The notes under the pieces are model-generated. The model did not search any database. It was not told the DNA's origin and worked only from the letters and a program-made list of their open reading frames with translations. Source: Clostridia bacterium (lineage in GTDB: Bacteria > Bacillota > Clostridia > Oscillospirales > Acutalibacteraceae). From it: 44,521 nt of DNA. Below are positions 32,201 to 37,650 of this stretch, in pieces. The translations under genes and the position numbers were made by a program. Location: NCBI GenBank assembly GCA_017461625.1, contig JAFTXJ010000020.1:1-44521 (forward strand), read 5' to 3'. Every line of letters begins with the position of its first letter. Position 1 is the stretch's first letter.

Positions 32201-32707
32201 TATCAGCATTGCAACAGCGACCAAGGCAATCCATAACGGTAAATCGGGAAGGCTGGTATCACCGTTACGCCAAACAACTTCATAATCGACAAAATTTTCT
32301 TCAAGGGCCTTTTCTATAGTTGCCTCTTCTTCGCCACCGTAAGCACAATCAATATTCAATGTATACAGCGTATGGTTGTCTTTATTATAATCGGGACTTT
32401 CGGGGTCATGGGATACACTTGTTACGTGGTCAATACCTTGCAGAGATTCAAGCACCTGCGACTTTTCATCATCAGCAAGGTCAGTAAACATCACCCTTAT
32501 AACCGACGGCTGTTCCATTGCCGGAAACTCTTCATTCATAATGTCCATACCGATTTTCATTGATGAATCGTCATCAAGGTATTTGGTCATATCCTCATTT
32601 ATTTCAACCTGTGTCATAAGGCCGACACAAACAACGGTAAGTACCAGCATCACTGCAAGCACAATTTTTCTTTTTTCAACAATAACATCTGCAATTTTTT
32701 TAAGCAT
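29285..32707 (-). CDS. Giant MMPL/RND-superfamily transporter with sixfold extracytoplasmic repeat
   Basis: The 1140-aa protein has an MMPL layout: one N-terminal helix (about 14-31), an extracytoplasmic domain (35-155), helices 2-6 (158-310) with the family phrase LVLSMDYSIILINRYRQE, helix 7 (about 336-353), a huge loop, then a second helix set (about 960-1130) with ATIDYGILFTNYYVENR. The Asp in each SMDY/TIDY motif marks the proton relay. The loop (about 416-910) is far longer than in usual MMPL proteins and consists of six degenerate units of about 82 residues (separate entry). Family members export lipids, siderophores or drugs using the proton gradient; the cargo here is unknown. Confidence 0.88.
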   Translation of the reverse strand: MLKKIADVIVEKRKIVLAVMLVLTVVCVGLMTQVEINEDMTKYLDDDSSMKIGMDIMNEEFPAMEQPSVIRVMFTDLADDEKSQVLESLQGIDHVTSVSHDPESPDYNKDNHTLYTLNIDCAYGGEEEATIEKALEENFVDYEVVWRNGDTSLPDLPLWIALVAVAMLIVILLIMCGSWIEPLLFLSAIGIAVAINMGTNIILGSISSITFSISAILQLVLSMDYSIILINRYRQEKAHITDSAEAMKVALVHAFSSIASSSLTTVVGLLALLFMSFKIGFDLGVVLAKGVALSMVCILTAMPGIILLFDKLIEKTAKKELHVPMGKLASFSYRMRAGIAIFFVFLFAGSYILQGSTAIAYTLTDEDPVAAVFPKENMLVMVYETKDEAAVSKIAYDLENDEKIKSVMGYSTMLAKPLTADEMATSIKSMAGDMPLDASVLQMLYYTYHTDGKAKNLTAGEMLDFVSKNADNELFASYMGEGEMADNISMLSAFTDAESLTKPMSADELAKIFGMKSDDIKNLYLYYFTQNGGVYVDKMTLSVFADFVINEVAKDKTYGSMFDKETLSQLSQLQLFADAKKMTTPYTYKEIASMLSIEEEMAKMLFAYYFASQADYDPAPMTINEFTSLAIELSENPAFSSYFDSKTASLLKMLSALQPLMKGSIGSKQLTCAELAKLIGTDEDMLRILYAVNEADAMASQWKVSMHKLMNFLGENKELVASMADPSSAELMTTAQKLVNASVKSTAFTSDGLAELTGMEKSQAEQLYILYTSLHGDTSSWKLSIQNFLSFINTHVLTNKDFSSQFDENTSKLLPAAETLVDAVVSGESYSPKDMASMFGDISEDINENTISLMYLYYAGVNNGNPQWTMTTESLFAHLVDNVITDSRFEMMIDDEMKSTLSDAETQLVDGKAQLVSPDYSRLVISSVYSDESEETTQFISDLSERCEKELDGEFYFIGNSAMSYEMQQTFDKELLFITILTALAIFVVVAVTFRSLTIPAVLVLLVQCGVYVTVSIIGLRGINIYFLALLIVECILMGATIDYGILFTNYYVENRKKMGVKEALAESYKGSSHTILTSGLIMIIITAIVGNFFGNPTIGQICTTVSIGCLSATVLILFILPGLLAALDKVIIKKKKEKK
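29978..31462 (-). repeat. Six tandem ~82-residue repeats inside the MMPL protein
   Basis: Units start near residues 416, 500, 583, 664, 745 and 827. Each reads [EDG]-[MLI]-A-x-[ML]...LY-xx-Y, then a block like MTINEFTSL or LSIQNFLSFI, then FSSYFD-like, then a helix ending near L-x-x-A. The units are too diverged for DNA-level repeats, so expansion is old. The pattern suggests six helical modules stacked on the outer face. Confidence 0.75.
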
Positions 32708-32738
32708 ATTAAAACCCTCTTACAATTTACATATTTTA

Positions 32739-32768
32739 ATTATAAACTATAAGTTAGTGCCGAATCAA
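32739..32768 (-). promoter_or_regulatory. MMPL transporter promoter
   Basis: On the minus strand TTGATT (32768-32763), 18 bp, TATAAT (32744-32739). Confidence 0.6.
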
Positions 32769-32805
32769 CAACTTCAACAAAAGTTTACATTTCGTTCAAA
32801 ATTAA

Positions 32806-32833
32806 AGCACCACCGAAGAAAAACTCGGTGATG
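32806..32833 (-). terminator. Probable terminator of the EamA transporter gene
   Basis: On the minus strand ATCACCGAG...TTCGGTGGT forms a stem followed by GCTTTAATTTTG; the U tract is interrupted. Confidence 0.5.
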
Positions 32834-32839
32834 CAAGAA

Positions 32840-33718
32840 TCATCTTTTTGGGTTTATTGAGATTTCATTCCATAAAGTAAAGCCCAATATCAATACCCCA
32901 CCGATAACCTGAGGCAATGTCATTGTTTCATCTAAAATAAGCACCGATACAAGAACGGCAACCAATGGGTCTATGTAGCTGAGAATTGCCGCTTTCTGCC
33001 CCGGCAATTCCTTGAGAGATGAGAAATAAAGGCAATAAGTGATACCTGTATGTACAAGACCGACAATTAAAAGATTTAACCAACCTTTAGAATTGAGGGT
33101 GGTAAGACTCACTCCGCTTGTTAAAAGCACATACGGAACAAGAACGATTATTGCCGCCAAAAACTGCAAAAAGGTTCTGTGAATTCCGTCAACATTTTTT
33201 ATAAATTTATTAAGGAGAATAACCGTTGCATACAAAACAGCCGCACCAAGGCCAAACAAAATGCCTGTTAAGTGGCTGTTGCCCTGGCTCAAATCACCTA
33301 TTCCCGTTATAAGCACAATGCCGAGAGTTGACATTCCGAAGCAAATCCATTGCTTGACAGTCATTTTTTCTTTAAACAAAATCGGACAGGCAACCGTTAC
33401 AATAACAGGAGCAAAATAATAGCTCAGCGTTGCAACCGAAACGGTGGTGTACTTATAAGCTTCAAAAAGTAAAATCCAATTAAAGCCCATTGCAATACCC
33501 GAAGCCAGAAGCAATGGAATTTCTTTTTTTATTTTGGCAAACGGTATTTTCTGCTTAGTTACGAGCAAAAATCCGCCAATCATTATTGATGCCATAACCG
33601 CACGGTAAAGTGCAAGCTCGCCTGAGGCTATAGGAATGTTCCTTACAAACAATCCCAAGGAGCCGAAAACAGCCATTGAAACAATGAGCATCAGCCTTGG
33701 ATTTTTAAACAACCTCAT
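32840..33718 (-). CDS. EamA/DMT-family transporter
   Basis: The 292-aa protein has about ten membrane helices in two EamA halves: the first opens LMLIVSMAVFGSLGLFVR, the second begins near residue 150 (GILFGLGAAVLYATVILLNKF). Family marks include ASGIAMGFNWILLFEAYKYTTVSVATLSYYFAPV and SYIDPLVAVLVSVLILDETMTLPQVIGGVLIL. DMT transporters move amino acids, purines or other metabolites out of the cell; the substrate cannot be assigned. The gene is monocistronic and divergent from a secreted-protein gene. Confidence 0.92.
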   Translation of the reverse strand: MRLFKNPRLMLIVSMAVFGSLGLFVRNIPIASGELALYRAVMASIMIGGFLLVTKQKIPFAKIKKEIPLLLASGIAMGFNWILLFEAYKYTTVSVATLSYYFAPVIVTVACPILFKEKMTVKQWICFGMSTLGIVLITGIGDLSQGNSHLTGILFGLGAAVLYATVILLNKFIKNVDGIHRTFLQFLAAIIVLVPYVLLTSGVSLTTLNSKGWLNLLIVGLVHTGITYCLYFSSLKELPGQKAAILSYIDPLVAVLVSVLILDETMTLPQVIGGVLILGFTLWNEISINPKR

Positions 33719-33748
33719 ATTTGTACTCCTGATTTTAATCTCAAAAAT

Positions 33749-33777
33749 AAAATATCACTAAACAATATATTAGTCAA
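33749..33777 (-). promoter_or_regulatory. EamA transporter promoter
   Basis: On the minus strand TTGACT (33777-33772), 17 bp, TATTTT (33754-33749). Confidence 0.65.
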
Positions 33778-33889
33778 GGATTTTGATTATCCTCATGAAT
33801 TCCGCACTTGACCAAATTCGTCTAATTAGTAAATTTCAAACCAAGTATATAATCAACACTACCAATAAAACTGTTGTCTAAGTTACGAA

Positions 33890-33911
33890 TTCAATCATAT
33901 TGATGATTGAA
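33890..33911. promoter_or_regulatory. Perfect 9-bp dyad upstream of the secreted-protein gene
   Basis: TTCAATCAT-ATTG-ATGATTGAA lies 30 bp before the TATAAT (33941-33946) of the following gene, which has no clear -35. It could be an activator site. It lacks a T tract, so it is unlikely to be a terminator. Confidence 0.4.
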
Positions 33912-33965
33912 AAAAAGTATAACAAAATTTAGAATTAAGTTATAATATTTTAAGGAGGATTTGAT

Positions 33966-34622
33966 ATGAATAAAACTTTTTTTAAAAGAATTTTTTCGAT
34001 TATTATTGCAATTATAACCGTTTTAACAATGACAACCGTTGCATTTGCTCAAACAGACACCCATGCATCAGACGATGAAATTGTTGCAACAATCACCCTC
34101 TTCTGCAGACCGAATATGATTCTGCACGGTCACGGTTGGATTTATGTTGAAAATCTCTCTGATTCAACTATAGAGTTAGGTCATTATGATTTATTACCCG
34201 GTGACGGTGTTTCAATTGGTACTTTTGCCAATTCACGTGAAGACGGCTGGGGAATTTATTACAACATTGAATCATACTCAGCCACCACATACGGAATGGA
34301 TGGTTGCACAACAATCACAGAAGAACTCACCGAAAACGAAGTAGAAACCTTAAGCAACAAAATTTATAATTACACAAATACTTGGAACCATTTTATAAAC
34401 TGTATGTATTTTGCTTTCACAATGTGGAACAGTGTTTCAGACATAACTTTTATACCGGTCGTTTTTCCGATTTTTGGTCAGCTTCAGATGCTGTTTTACG
34501 ATTATCAGACCGATGAACCTGATATGAAACCTGTTACGGCTGATCAAGTTTACAGGCAAAAAGGTACAGGCGACAAAGCCTATCTTGTACCCGCAAGCGA
34601 AGGTTCACTTGATCCGCTGTAA
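33966..34622 (+). CDS. Secreted protein, possible permuted papain-fold enzyme
   Basis: The 218-aa protein has a signal peptide (basic MNKTFFKR, hydrophobic core, AFA-Q near 28). The mature part carries HGHGWIYVENLSD (His54/His56) early and NHFINCMYFAFTMWN (Cys146) late. A histidine that precedes an NC-x-x-F cysteine is the order seen in permuted papain-fold families (PPPDE/LRAT-like), opposite to NlpC/P60. The stretch between reads as beta strands (LGHYDLLPGDGVSIGTF). The catalytic idea is inference and the family is not certain. It ends in a disordered tail. AAGGAGG precedes the ATG. Confidence 0.7.
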   Translation: MNKTFFKRIFSIIIAIITVLTMTTVAFAQTDTHASDDEIVATITLFCRPNMILHGHGWIYVENLSDSTIELGHYDLLPGDGVSIGTFANSREDGWGIYYNIESYSATTYGMDGCTTITEELTENEVETLSNKIYNYTNTWNHFINCMYFAFTMWNSVSDITFIPVVFPIFGQLQMLFYDYQTDEPDMKPVTADQVYRQKGTGDKAYLVPASEGSLDPL

Positions 34623-34636
34623 TTTATATAATATAG

Positions 34637-34679
34637 AGAACGGAACTCATACAAAAAATGTATAGGTTCCGTTCTTTGA
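34637..34679. terminator. Shared terminator overlapping the tetR 3' end
   Basis: AGAACGGAAC/GTTCCGTTCT (10 bp) with an inner ATACA/TGTAT stem is followed by TTTGATAT on the plus strand. The last codons of the convergent tetR gene lie within it. Confidence 0.75.
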
Positions 34680-35237
34680 TATATTCTGTTTAAATGAAAT
34701 GGTATTATTAAAAATCACTTCCAAAAAGTCGCATAACTCTTCAGGGTTTTCTTTCATTCCGCTTTCAACCCAGCACCTCAGCACACCGTAACAACCAACA
34801 GATATGTAGTGATAAAGCCATTGTTTTTGACTTTCATTCAGTGAAGGGTAGCGTGCATAAAATTCAGGAACTACATGCGAATAACAAACACTAAAAATAT
34901 CTGTAAGAAACTTTATATCTCCATTTTCAGAGCAAATTACCAATACTGACTCCGACACGTTTTTGGTTGCTTCTAATATTTTCAGCATTAGTTCACGGCT
35001 TGAGTCAGTTTGAATATTTAAAACAAACTCTTTTAACCTGTCAAGAATATCTTGCTTTATTTGTTCAAACAAATCATAAACATCATAATAATACTTATAA
35101 AAAGTTGACCTGTTTATTTGAGCTATTTCGCAGACTTTTTTAACCGTAATCCGATTAAGAGGTGTATCTTTTAAAATTTCAAGAAAGGCTTGCCGAATTA
35201 CCATTTTAGTGTAACGAACTCTCGCATCCTGTCCCAT
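34647..35237 (-). CDS. TetR/AcrR family regulator
   Basis: The 196-aa protein has an N-terminal TetR helix-turn-helix: YTKMVIRQAFLEILKDTPLNRITVKKVCEIAQINRSTFYKYYYDVYDLFEQI, with the conserved STFYKYY recognition helix. The rest is the helical ligand/dimer domain, of the C-terminal type common in Firmicutes regulators next to DhaS-like genes. Its promoter contains a 17-bp dyad between -35 and -10, so it very likely represses itself. No transporter is adjacent on the same strand; the divergent or nearby membrane protein at 35362 is a candidate target (inference). Confidence 0.92.
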   Translation of the reverse strand: MGQDARVRYTKMVIRQAFLEILKDTPLNRITVKKVCEIAQINRSTFYKYYYDVYDLFEQIKQDILDRLKEFVLNIQTDSSRELMLKILEATKNVSESVLVICSENGDIKFLTDIFSVCYSHVVPEFYARYPSLNESQKQWLYHYISVGCYGVLRCWVESGMKENPEELCDFLEVIFNNTISFKQNISKNGTYTFFV

Positions 35238-35267
35238 AACATACCCCTTTCAATTGAATACAACTAA

Positions 35268-35296
35268 ATTATACAACATTGTGTTGTAAAAGTCAA
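35268..35296 (-). promoter_or_regulatory. tetR promoter
   Basis: On the minus strand TTGACT (35296-35291), 17 bp, TATAAT (35273-35268). Confidence 0.85.
35272..35288. promoter_or_regulatory. Probable TetR operator
   Basis: TACAACA-TTG-TGTTGTA is a perfect dyad with 7-bp arms filling the -35/-10 spacer of the tetR promoter. Confidence 0.75.
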
Positions 35297-35321
35297 CACT
35301 TGTCTATTTTACACCTCCCCT

Positions 35322-35358
35322 GAAAAGAAACCGCAACACCTCTCGGCATTGCGGTTTT
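35322..35358 (-). terminator. Terminator of the 302-aa membrane-protein gene
   Basis: On the minus strand AACCGCAA/TTGCGGTT with a 12-base loop is followed by TCTTTTC. It lies 4 bases past the stop codon. Confidence 0.7.
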
Positions 35359-35361
35359 GGT

Positions 35362-36270
35362 TTAATGAACTTTTTGCTTGATTTGCTCCTGTGCGTTCTT
35401 TTTATCAAAGAATGATGTAAAGTTGATTATAAACAAAAGTGCGTAAGCAACCCACATAGGAAGATTTTCAATAAACGCACTCTTGCCCACGGTTACGAGA
35501 AGAACAAGCATAATTATAAGCACCGCCACAAAAATAACGGTAGCGATTATGTATCTTTTCTCTTTTTTCTTTGATTTATAAAGCAGGAAAATAATCACTC
35601 CTGCCGCGCCGAGGAAAGCAAAAATCAGTGCTGTTGCCCAGTGAGAAAGACATCTGGCGGTCATCACCAGGTCAAGGCCTGCAGATGGAACATTGATTGT
35701 TACAAAAATTGCGGCACAGCCAAGTGAAGTTACAATTACGCCCACCTTACCCTGATAATTATTTTTGCGGTACATATAAAGAGTGTTTGTAAAAATTGAA
35801 AGTGAAGCCAGAACGCCCCAAATTTTAAAATACCACGGATAACGAAGGCCGAGCATACTTGCGGTAACATCGGTCAGGATATTACCGAACTGAGCAGGAA
35901 AGCTCAAAAAGCCATACCAAGTGATAAAAGCAAAGCCTGCAATCAGGTTTATTGCACAGAAAATTGTTGTAGCTTTGTTAAGTTCCTTGGCAAAAAGAAT
36001 TTTTCTGATAAACAAGCCATAAAGAAGTAACAAAGCGGTCGAAAACACTACCCACAACCAATAATGAGTTGCGTTTGCATACAACGGTTCAAAAAGCATA
36101 CCGTCAAACTTTTCAACAAAATCCTCATTTGGCAGGTTCATATCTGCTTCGGTAGGGATTATGTAAGGGAATTGATCCCATTTCATAAAAACGGACATCC
36201 ATACACCGTAAACAACAGCGATTACACCCCACAGCCAAGTGTAAGCATTTTTTAACTTATCATTAGTCAT
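35362..36270 (-). CDS. Uncharacterised multi-pass membrane protein
   Basis: The 302-aa protein has about eight hydrophobic helices, starting AYTWLWGVIAVVYGVWMSVFM, with an acidic extracytoplasmic loop after helix 1 (PTEADMNLPNEDFVEKFDG) and a lysine-rich C-terminal tail (DKKNAQEQIKQKVH). Aromatic-rich helix 2 (HYWLWVVFSTALLLLYGLF) and the PSAGLDLVMTARCLSHW loop are distinctive, but I recognise no family. It follows GAGGTGATTTT. It stands alone between tetR and tRNA-Pro; regulation by the nearby TetR is possible. Confidence 0.75.
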   Translation of the reverse strand: MTNDKLKNAYTWLWGVIAVVYGVWMSVFMKWDQFPYIIPTEADMNLPNEDFVEKFDGMLFEPLYANATHYWLWVVFSTALLLLYGLFIRKILFAKELNKATTIFCAINLIAGFAFITWYGFLSFPAQFGNILTDVTASMLGLRYPWYFKIWGVLASLSIFTNTLYMYRKNNYQGKVGVIVTSLGCAAIFVTINVPSAGLDLVMTARCLSHWATALIFAFLGAAGVIIFLLYKSKKKEKRYIIATVIFVAVLIIMLVLLVTVGKSAFIENLPMWVAYALLFIINFTSFFDKKNAQEQIKQKVH

Positions 36271-36288
36271 AAAATCACCTCTAAATAC

Positions 36289-36317
36289 ATTTTACAACTG
36301 ATTTGCGATAAAAGCAA
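36289..36317 (-). promoter_or_regulatory. Promoter of the 302-aa membrane-protein gene
   Basis: On the minus strand TTGCTT (36317-36312), 17 bp, TAAAAT (36294-36289). Confidence 0.55.
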
Positions 36318-36350
36318 TAAAAGTATTTCATTTTTATTATATTATAGCAC

Positions 36351-36379
36351 TTGACAAATAGTAATCAATAGTTTATAAT
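36351..36379 (+). promoter_or_regulatory. tRNA-Pro promoter
   Basis: TTGACA (36351-36356), 17 bp, TATAAT (36374-36379). Confidence 0.9.
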
Positions 36380-36404
36380 ATCACTCGTTGCGAATATTGC
36401 AATT

Positions 36405-36480
36405 CGGGGTGTAGCGCAGTTGGTAGCGCGCCTGCTTTGGGAGCAGGATGTCGGGAGTTCGAGTCTCTTCACTCCGACCA
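36405..36480 (+). tRNA. tRNA-Pro (TGG)
   Basis: The acceptor CGGGGTG/CACTCCG pairs with one G-T wobble and C1-G72 as in proline tRNAs. The anticodon loop TTTGGGA gives TGG and CCA is encoded. The T stem GGGAG/CTCTT uses two wobbles. It forms the left edge of an accessory region. Confidence 0.95.
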
Positions 36481-36492
36481 TCTGAAAGAAAT

Positions 36493-36531
36493 CCGAACCC
36501 TCATCTTATAGGTGAAGCGTTCGGTTTTTTT
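36493..36531 (+). terminator. tRNA-Pro terminator
   Basis: CCGAAC/GTTCGG with an inner CTCAT...AGGTG stem is followed by TTTTTTT. Confidence 0.85.
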
Positions 36532-36576
36532 CTATCTCTCAAGTATCCGTACTGAAAATAATTTAATATTCGCACA

Positions 36577-36606
36577 TTCGACTAACCTCTTGTTATAAGG
36601 TAAAAT
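36577..36606 (+). promoter_or_regulatory. Possible promoter of the small mobile-element ORFs
   Basis: TTCGAC (36577-36582), 18 bp, TAAAAT (36601-36606), 30 bases before the first small ORF. Confidence 0.4.
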
Positions 36607-36635
36607 AAGATTACCAAGTAACAGGAGGTTTTGTT

Positions 36636-36791
36636 ATGGAAAGAAAAATAAAAATTAAGTTTACCAGTTTTGAATGCAACTTGCTTATCAACGGTATGAA
36701 CGAGTTCCGCAATATGCTTTTGGCGGAGGAGTTACCCACAGAAGATGTTGATGAACTGCTGTTGAAAATCATTGATAAGAGTGAGCATTGA
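36636..36791 (+). CDS. 51-aa hypothetical protein, mobile-element associated
   Basis: The ATG at 36636 follows AGGAGG by 7 bases and the frame encodes 51 residues (MERKIKIKFTSFECNLLING...LLLKIIDKSEH). It is short, charged and probably helical. It lies 13 bases before the DUF6809 gene and reads as the first gene of a four-gene cassette with TnpV, so it is likely mobile-element cargo. No function is visible. Confidence 0.7.
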   Translation: MERKIKIKFTSFECNLLINGMNEFRNMLLAEELPTEDVDELLLKIIDKSEH

Positions 36792-36804
36792 AAGTGGTGA
36801 TATT

Positions 36805-37083
36805 ATGGCTAATATCATTGAAGATTTTTATTACGGCAACATAGAGCCACAAGAGGTCAATTCAGAATTAACACCTAAGCTAAAAAAGAAGCTGAGTAAC
36901 CTTGCAGAGAAAGAAGAACAGCTCACAGCAAGGCTTATCGGTGAGGATAAGGAGCTGTTTCTCAATTATGTAAGTGCTTATATTGAATTTTCAACAACAA
37001 GCAATGCTGACAGCTTTATATCAGGCTTCAGGCTCGGTGCAAAATTCACATACGACACATTTATTAAGAATGCGAAAGGATGA
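36805..37083 (+). CDS. DUF6809 family protein
   Basis: The 92-aa helical protein matches the DUF6809 pattern as I recall it: IIEDFYYGNIEPQE, then LSNLAEKEEQLTARLIGEDKELFLNY, then FISGFRLGAKFTYDTF. Such proteins occur beside tnpV and conjugation genes in Clostridia elements; the function is unknown. The frame opens at 36772, but GTGGTGAT precedes the ATG at 36805, which begins the family-typical sequence. The stop overlaps the next ORF region. Confidence 0.8.
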   Translation: MANIIEDFYYGNIEPQEVNSELTPKLKKKLSNLAEKEEQLTARLIGEDKELFLNYVSAYIEFSTTSNADSFISGFRLGAKFTYDTFIKNAKG

Positions 37084-37091
37084 ATGCTATT

Positions 37092-37448
37092 ATGAAAAAT
37101 ATTACATACAGCCAGGTCGCAGATTATATGATACCCAATCTCACACTCCCATCCGAAGAAGCAAATATCACTCTCGGTAAATGGGGAATGTTACATAAAG
37201 ACTATCTTCAAAAATATAAGAAAGTGCTGTTTGCAACGCTGCTCACCCAAGGCAAACTCTATCAGCACTGTGCCGAGATTGAAAAACAGGCACAGCAGAT
37301 GTTTGATACACTTGTTGAGCAGATGAAAAAGGCTGAAGGTGTTACTGAGAAACTGAAAGAGCAAGAACAACTTGAATGGGTATGCCGTATGCAACACATT
37401 GAGGCAAGAGTTAGAGAACTGATATGTGAGGAGCTGATATATGTATGA
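37092..37448 (+). CDS. tnpV: Transposon-encoded protein TnpV
   Basis: The 118-aa protein matches TnpV: DYMIPNLTLP, GKWGMLHKDYLQKYKKVLFATLLTQGKLYQHCAEI, and CRMQHIEARVRELICEELIYV. TnpV proteins are small accessory proteins of Tn4451-type and related elements; their role is unknown. Start: AAAGGA (37075-37080) stands 11 bases before the ATG at 37092. An earlier in-frame ATG at 37080 overlaps the upstream stop as ATGA and is the alternative. No transposase or recombinase is in view, so this is likely a remnant. Confidence 0.85.
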   Translation: MKNITYSQVADYMIPNLTLPSEEANITLGKWGMLHKDYLQKYKKVLFATLLTQGKLYQHCAEIEKQAQQMFDTLVEQMKKAEGVTEKLKEQEQLEWVCRMQHIEARVRELICEELIYV

Positions 37449-37606
37449 TAGTGAAATACAAAATTGAAGTTCCAAATGAATTATCGGCTGATTTTTGGAA
37501 AGCTTTGACCGAGAATTTCAATATTATCCTTACCAAAAAGCAACACTCCATTGATGGTGAAATAATAAATATTTATGTAACCGTTACCGATACAAAAAGC
37601 AAATAG
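37445..37606 (+). CDS. 53-aa hypothetical protein coupled to tnpV
   Basis: The ATG overlaps the tnpV stop (ATGA at 37445-37448). The 53-residue product (MIVKYKIEVPNELSADFWKA...) has an alternating strand-helix-strand pattern. Position and coupling suggest it belongs to the same mobile cassette. I do not recognise it. Confidence 0.6.
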   Translation: MIVKYKIEVPNELSADFWKALTENFNIILTKKQHSIDGEIINIYVTVTDTKSK

Positions 37607-37613
37607 CACATAA

Positions 37614-37646
37614 AATTAAGGACTGTCATTGTGGCAGTCCTTAATT
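37614..37646. terminator. Bidirectional terminator after the small-ORF cassette
   Basis: AATTAAGGACTG/CAGTCCTTAATT is a perfect 12-bp stem with a 9-base loop. It sits between the 53-aa ORF and the convergent DUF262 gene. Confidence 0.8.
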
Positions 37647-37650
37647 GCAT

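Noticed and set aside
36405-37646. attL/attR pair using the tRNA-Pro 3' end
   Set aside because: No second copy of the tRNA end was found to the right edge, so an integration site cannot be shown.
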